Shown here piece after piece: positions 5,490-5,771 of a stretch of 5,771 nucleotides of DNA. The stretch spans positions 1-5,771 of the forward strand of contig JAISBC010000063.1 of NCBI GenBank assembly GCA_031266385.1, in the 5' to 3' direction. Every line of letters begins with the position of its first letter. Positions within the stretch are counted from its first letter, which is position 1. Source of the DNA: Holosporales bacterium (GTDB lineage Bacteria > Pseudomonadota > Alphaproteobacteria > RUG11792). The notes under the pieces are model-generated. The model did no database searches, was not told where the DNA came from, and saw nothing but the letters and a program-made list of their open reading frames with translations. Position numbers and translations under genes: made by a program.

Positions 5490-5770
5490 TCATTTTGCCA
5501 ACCTCTTGATTAACACCATCGAATGAGCAATCATCAATATATTTCTGGTAGATTCGATACTCTCCTCAAAATCCTTAGCCAATCTCCTGTATCCAGTAAA
5601 CCATCCGAACGTTCGTTCTAGTCTCCATCTTTTAGGCATAATTTCCCACTTTGGCAACCAGTTTTTATGACATAAAATACGGCACTTACAAGGACTTGCA
5701 CTGAATGTTTGTTCCTATTTCCGCGATTACCAACATCAAAAATCTCTTTAATTAACTGAAACTGTGCATA
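5490..5770 (-). pseudogene. IS5-like transposase remnant, internally deleted and frameshifted
   Basis: On the minus strand, bases 5770-5651 read as the N-terminal part of an IS5-type transposase (EIFDVGNRGNRNKHS, then SAVFYVIKTGCQ). From about 5651 to the stop at 5490 a different frame gives the C-terminal part (MPKRWRLERTFGWF, then GYRRLAKDFEES). In intact relatives roughly 150 residues with two catalytic Asp residues lie between these parts; here they are missing. The Glu of the DDE triad survives in LERTFGW. The two parts cannot be joined in one frame, so the gene is dead. It continues past the window's right edge, so the start is not seen. It runs towards dapD, with 25 bases between the stops. 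I could not identify a terminal inverted repeat near 5465-5490. Confidence 0.85.
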
Positions 5771-5771
5771 T

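Overview
The window looks like a stretch of chromosome from a host-associated alphaproteobacterium, probably of the Rickettsiales or Holosporales kind. The reasons are the style of the MFS transporter and of the OmpA/MotB-like protein, a secreted ankyrin protein, degraded insertion sequences, and compact operons with 4-base overlaps. This placement comes from family resemblance only and is moderately confident at best.

Layout, left to right. (1) Bases 1-137 are a short mobile-element-like unit with perfect 24-bp terminal inverted repeats and no gene of its own. (2) A plus-strand operon follows: a membrane-anchored MotB/OmpA-type peptidoglycan-binding protein (251-1210) overlapping guanylate kinase gmk (1207-1800) by ATGA; a perfect TATAAT lies 48 bases before the first gene. 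(3) Bases 1801-1969 are non-coding and may hold gene debris. (4) A 169-bp direct repeat (1970-2138 and 3281-3449, 5 mismatches) carries a promoter plus the first 30 codons of an MFS transporter gene. The first copy is a dead stub ending in a stop. Between the copies sit an ankyrin-repeat lipoprotein gene (2196-3089) and a small overlapping basic ORF (3079-3189). (5) The second copy leads into the intact 12-helix MFS transporter (3360-4661), whose last codons overlap dapD (4658-5464), which starts with TTG. (6) Bases 5490-5770, minus strand, hold an IS5-like transposase whose N-terminal and C-terminal ends are joined out of frame after loss of the middle.

How the genes relate. gmk makes GDP for nucleotide supply; dapD belongs to the diaminopimelate/lysine pathway that feeds peptidoglycan; the OmpA/MotB-like protein would bind that peptidoglycan. 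The MFS pump and dapD appear co-transcribed. The ankyrin lipoprotein looks like an accessory gene placed behind a duplicated MFS promoter.

The two observations most worth following are the ankyrin gene bracketed by direct repeats, and a DapD whose central hexapeptide-repeat core resembles the acetyltransferase DapH and has Ser where DapD normally has a catalytic Glu. I saw no tRNA, rRNA, CRISPR array or convincing rho-independent terminator.
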